Source of the DNA: Haliea sp.
Lineage (GTDB): Bacteria > Pseudomonadota > Gammaproteobacteria > Pseudomonadales > Halieaceae
Direction: 5' to 3'
Length of the DNA: 64,000 nucleotides
Assembly: GCA_002692965.1 (NCBI GenBank)
Contig: NZNC01000012.1
Coordinates: forward strand, 51,626-115,625
Numbering within the stretch: the stretch's first letter is position 1; each line of letters begins with the position of its first letter. This document shows positions 62,601 through 64,000 of the stretch, one piece after another. A program made the position numbers and the translations under genes. The notes under the pieces were generated by a model, which was given only the letters and a program-made list of their open reading frames with translations, searched no databases and was not told the DNA's origin.

Positions 62601-63411
62601 TCTGATCGCCCAGCTGAAGGCGCTCAAACTGCACGGCATGGCACAGACCCTGCCAGAGTTGATGGCCAAGGCACGCAGTCATGCCCTGAATGCGGAGCAG
62701 ATGCTCCACGAGCTGCTGGCCGCGGAATCCGCGGAGCGGGAAGTCAAATCCCTGGCCTACCAGATGAAGGCGGCCCGCTTCCCGGCACACCGTGACCTGG
62801 CGGGCTTCGACTTTACCCAGGCGCGGGTGGATGAGGTGCTTGTTCGACGCCTGCACAGCGGCGAGTTCCTGAGTAGCGCCCAGAACGCAGTGCTGATCGG
62901 CGGCCCGGGCACCGGCAAGACCCACCTGGCGACCGCTATTGGTGTGGAAGCCATCCAGCACCATCAGCGCCGGGTCCGCTTCCTCTCCACGGTAGAATTG
63001 GTCAATGCATTGGAACTGGAAAAGGCCGCCGGCAAACAGGGCCAGCTGGCTTATCGGCTCAGCCATGTGGATCTGGTGATCCTGGACGAGTTGGGGTATC
63101 TGCCCTTCAGTCAGGCCGGCGGGGCCTTGTTGTTCCACCTGCTCTCCAAGCTGTACGAACGCACCAGCGTCATGATCACCACCAACCTGGGCTTCGCCGA
63201 ATGGGCCAGCGTGTTCGGCGACGCCAAGATGACCACGGCCCTGCTGGATCGACTCACCCACCACTGCCACATCGTGGAAACAGGCAATGAATCCTGGCGC
63301 TTCCGCCACAGCCTGGCCAGCGGTCACAACAAGCGACGAAAACCCATCCCAACACAACCTGATGAAGGAGGTGACACCCCCGAAAAGACAGACTTATCCA
63401 CAGACGCCTAG
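62590..63411 (+). CDS. istB: IS21-family helper ATPase IstB
   Basis: A 273-residue AAA+ DnaC-like ATPase. Walker [10 protein letters not shown] is near residue 105, Walker [12 protein letters not shown] near 165, then the sensor-type [10 protein letters not shown]. It assists IstA in target selection. Length and motifs are complete, so the element is probably functional. Confidence 0.95.
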   Translation: MSNDLIAQLKALKLHGMAQTLPELMAKARSHALNAEQMLHELLAAESAEREVKSLAYQMKAARFPAHRDLAGFDFTQARVDEVLVRRLHSGEFLSSAQNAVLIGGPGTGKTHLATAIGVEAIQHHQRRVRFLSTVELVNALELEKAAGKQGQLAYRLSHVDLVILDELGYLPFSQAGGALLFHLLSKLYERTSVMITTNLGFAEWASVFGDAKMTTALLDRLTHHCHIVETGNESWRFRHSLASGHNKRRKPIPTQPDEGGDTPEKTDLSTDA

Positions 63412-63460
63412 GTATACTGGGCAACCCTAACCCGGGTCAGAATTGGATGGAAACCCTGGG

Positions 63461-63619
63461 TCAGTTTTGAGTGGCAACCAACATTGTCCCGTCAGAACCG
63501 AACGTCGTATTGCCTATCGTTTGATAGGTAGTACTGGAATTTCCATGAATATAGTCAATCGACTGGGCGAAGCAGCTGACGCTACTGAGCATGGCAATCG
63601 AGGCAAGGAACAGCTTCAT
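63461..63619 (-). pseudogene. Small secreted-protein gene truncated by IS21
   Basis: An ATG at 63619 with GGAG six bases upstream starts MKLFLASIAMLSSVSCFAQS, a signal peptide, then TTYQTIGNTTFGSDGT. The frame reads into the IS21 right end at 63483 and stops at 63461 after seven IS-derived codons. The TYQTIGNTTF motif resembles repeats in small exported proteins of unknown function, so further copies were probably lost. The rest of the gene is not found at the left side of the IS. Confidence 0.7.
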
Positions 63620-63690
63620 GGTGATCTCCACTATGAAATTAATCAGTTTTCATGCCAGAACAGACCAACTGCTTAGCCTGTAGTTAGAAG

Positions 63691-64000
63691 TGGACCCCGT
63701 AAATTGGACAGCACGATAAGTGCATTCCCGGGCTATGCCGCCAGTTTGGCGGCGGGTTGATAGTACACGCTGTCTGGTGTCCGCCGGTCAAGTGCCTGGT
63801 GCCGGCGCTCGCTGTTGTAAAACTCGAAGTAGCGCCCCAATGACCGGCGCGCCGCCGCGATGTCATCGTAAGCACGCAGGTACACTTCTTCGTACTTCAC
63901 ACTCCGCCACAGGCGCTCCACGAAGACATTGTCGAGCCAGCGGCCCTTGCCATCCATACTGATACGAACACCTTCGCGCTTGAGCACGCCGGTGAAGTCC
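63691..64000 (-). mobile_element. IS3-family element, partial at window edge
   Basis: The end TGGACCCCGTAAATTGGACA at 63691-63710 is of the kind seen at IS3-family termini. A transposase gene runs from it to the window edge. Only about 310 bases are visible. The 207-base strip between it and the IS21 holds the truncated secreted-protein gene. Confidence 0.75.
63733..64000 (-). CDS. IS3-family transposase OrfB, C-terminal part
   Basis: The frame is open to the window edge and encodes the end of an rve integrase core: DFTGVLKREGVRISMDGKG, then WLDNVFVERLWRSVKYEEVYL with the catalytic glutamate in VFVERLW, and the RRHQALDRRTPDSVYY tail. It is the last part of OrfB; the N-terminus lies outside. 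Confidence 0.93.
   Translation of the reverse strand, partial: DFTGVLKREGVRISMDGKGRWLDNVFVERLWRSVKYEEVYLRAYDDIAAARRSLGRYFEFYNSERRHQALDRRTPDSVYYQPAAKLAA

Larger units (their letters stand above)
60972..63483 (+). mobile_element. Complete IS21-family insertion sequence
   Basis: About 2.5 kb with istA and istB. The ends are imperfect inverted repeats starting TGTTG: left 60972 (TGTTGAATACCG...) and right ending at 63483, the reverse complement beginning TGTTGGTTGCCA. They share about 21 of 26 positions. Inner copies of a CAAAA(C/T)TGACCC core lie at 60984-60998 and 61018-61032 on the left and 63434-63447 and 63457-63470 on the right. Left flank GGGGC and right flank TTGTC do not match, so there is no clear target duplication. 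Confidence 0.9.
55585..64000. mobile_element. P4-type integrative island at tRNA-Leu, right end not in window
   Basis: The left boundary is the tRNA 3' end. Integrase reads right; AlpA, primase, DUF3987 and two small zinc proteins read left. Beyond 60971 the island is broken by an IS21 element and then a partial IS3 element, so its right boundary cannot be placed. No second tRNA-Leu fragment was seen. Confidence 0.75.

Noticed and set aside
1..64000. CRISPR array
   Set aside because: No regularly spaced direct repeats with variable spacers were seen; the only short repeat array is the integrase heptamer set.

Overview
The window looks like a chromosome segment of a GC-rich gammaproteobacterium. 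Gene order (xseB-ispA, nrdR-ribD-ribE-ribBA-ribH-nusB-thiL-pgpA, rpsF-rpsR-rplI-dnaB, rlmB-rnr), lumazine/riboflavin genes and protein similarity point to the Pseudomonadales/Cellvibrionales side, perhaps a marine Halieaceae-like lineage; the family-level guess is tentative. No replication origin or rRNA is present.

Layout. 1-3300: an AT-richer, probably acquired surface-polysaccharide stretch (a methyltransferase, the start of a coupled gene, and an ABC flippase-like exporter). 3303-13704: a housekeeping block for isoprenoids, riboflavin, thiamine and lipid phosphatase. UDP-galactopyranose mutase sits where dxs would be expected, and a Phd/PIN toxin-antitoxin pair is wedged between thiL and pgpA. 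13824-27463: a gamma-glutamyltransferase homologue, glyA, ugd with a rimB-like/desuccinylase-like pair lacking rimK, a TetR-controlled RND pump, ettA and a small PilZ-like protein.

27513-43610: the most striking part, a single-direction, tightly overlapping nine-gene operon on the minus strand. In transcription order it encodes an FAD/NAD(P) oxidoreductase fused to two cyclic-nucleotide-binding domains and a four-cluster ferredoxin; a small b-type-cytochrome-like membrane protein; an FHA-like domain tethered through one membrane helix to a periplasmic decaheme cytochrome; a lipoprotein with tandem GlcG/HbpS heme-binding-type domains; an outer-membrane beta-barrel; a decaheme cytochrome fused to an LVIVD beta-propeller; a further multiheme cytochrome; a PP2C phosphatase; and a double-FHA membrane protein. 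Read together they could form a path from cytoplasmic NAD(P)H/ferredoxin through the inner membrane and periplasm to an outer-membrane conduit, with its own phospho-signalling and cyclic-nucleotide gating. The parts are seen in the sequence; the pathway is inference.

43752-55362: radA, a DnaT-like triple-repeat protein with a lambda-P-like helicase loader convergent on an intein-bearing dnaB, the rpsF-rpsR-(membrane protein)-rplI ribosomal cluster, rlmB and rnr.

55498-64000: a tRNA-Leu(CAG) gene used as the attachment site of a P4-type integrative element (integrase, two zinc-finger proteins, DUF3987 protein, toprim primase-like protein, AlpA). Its upstream side is broken by a complete IS21-family element (no target duplication), which also truncates a small secreted-protein gene; a partial IS3-family element runs off the right edge.
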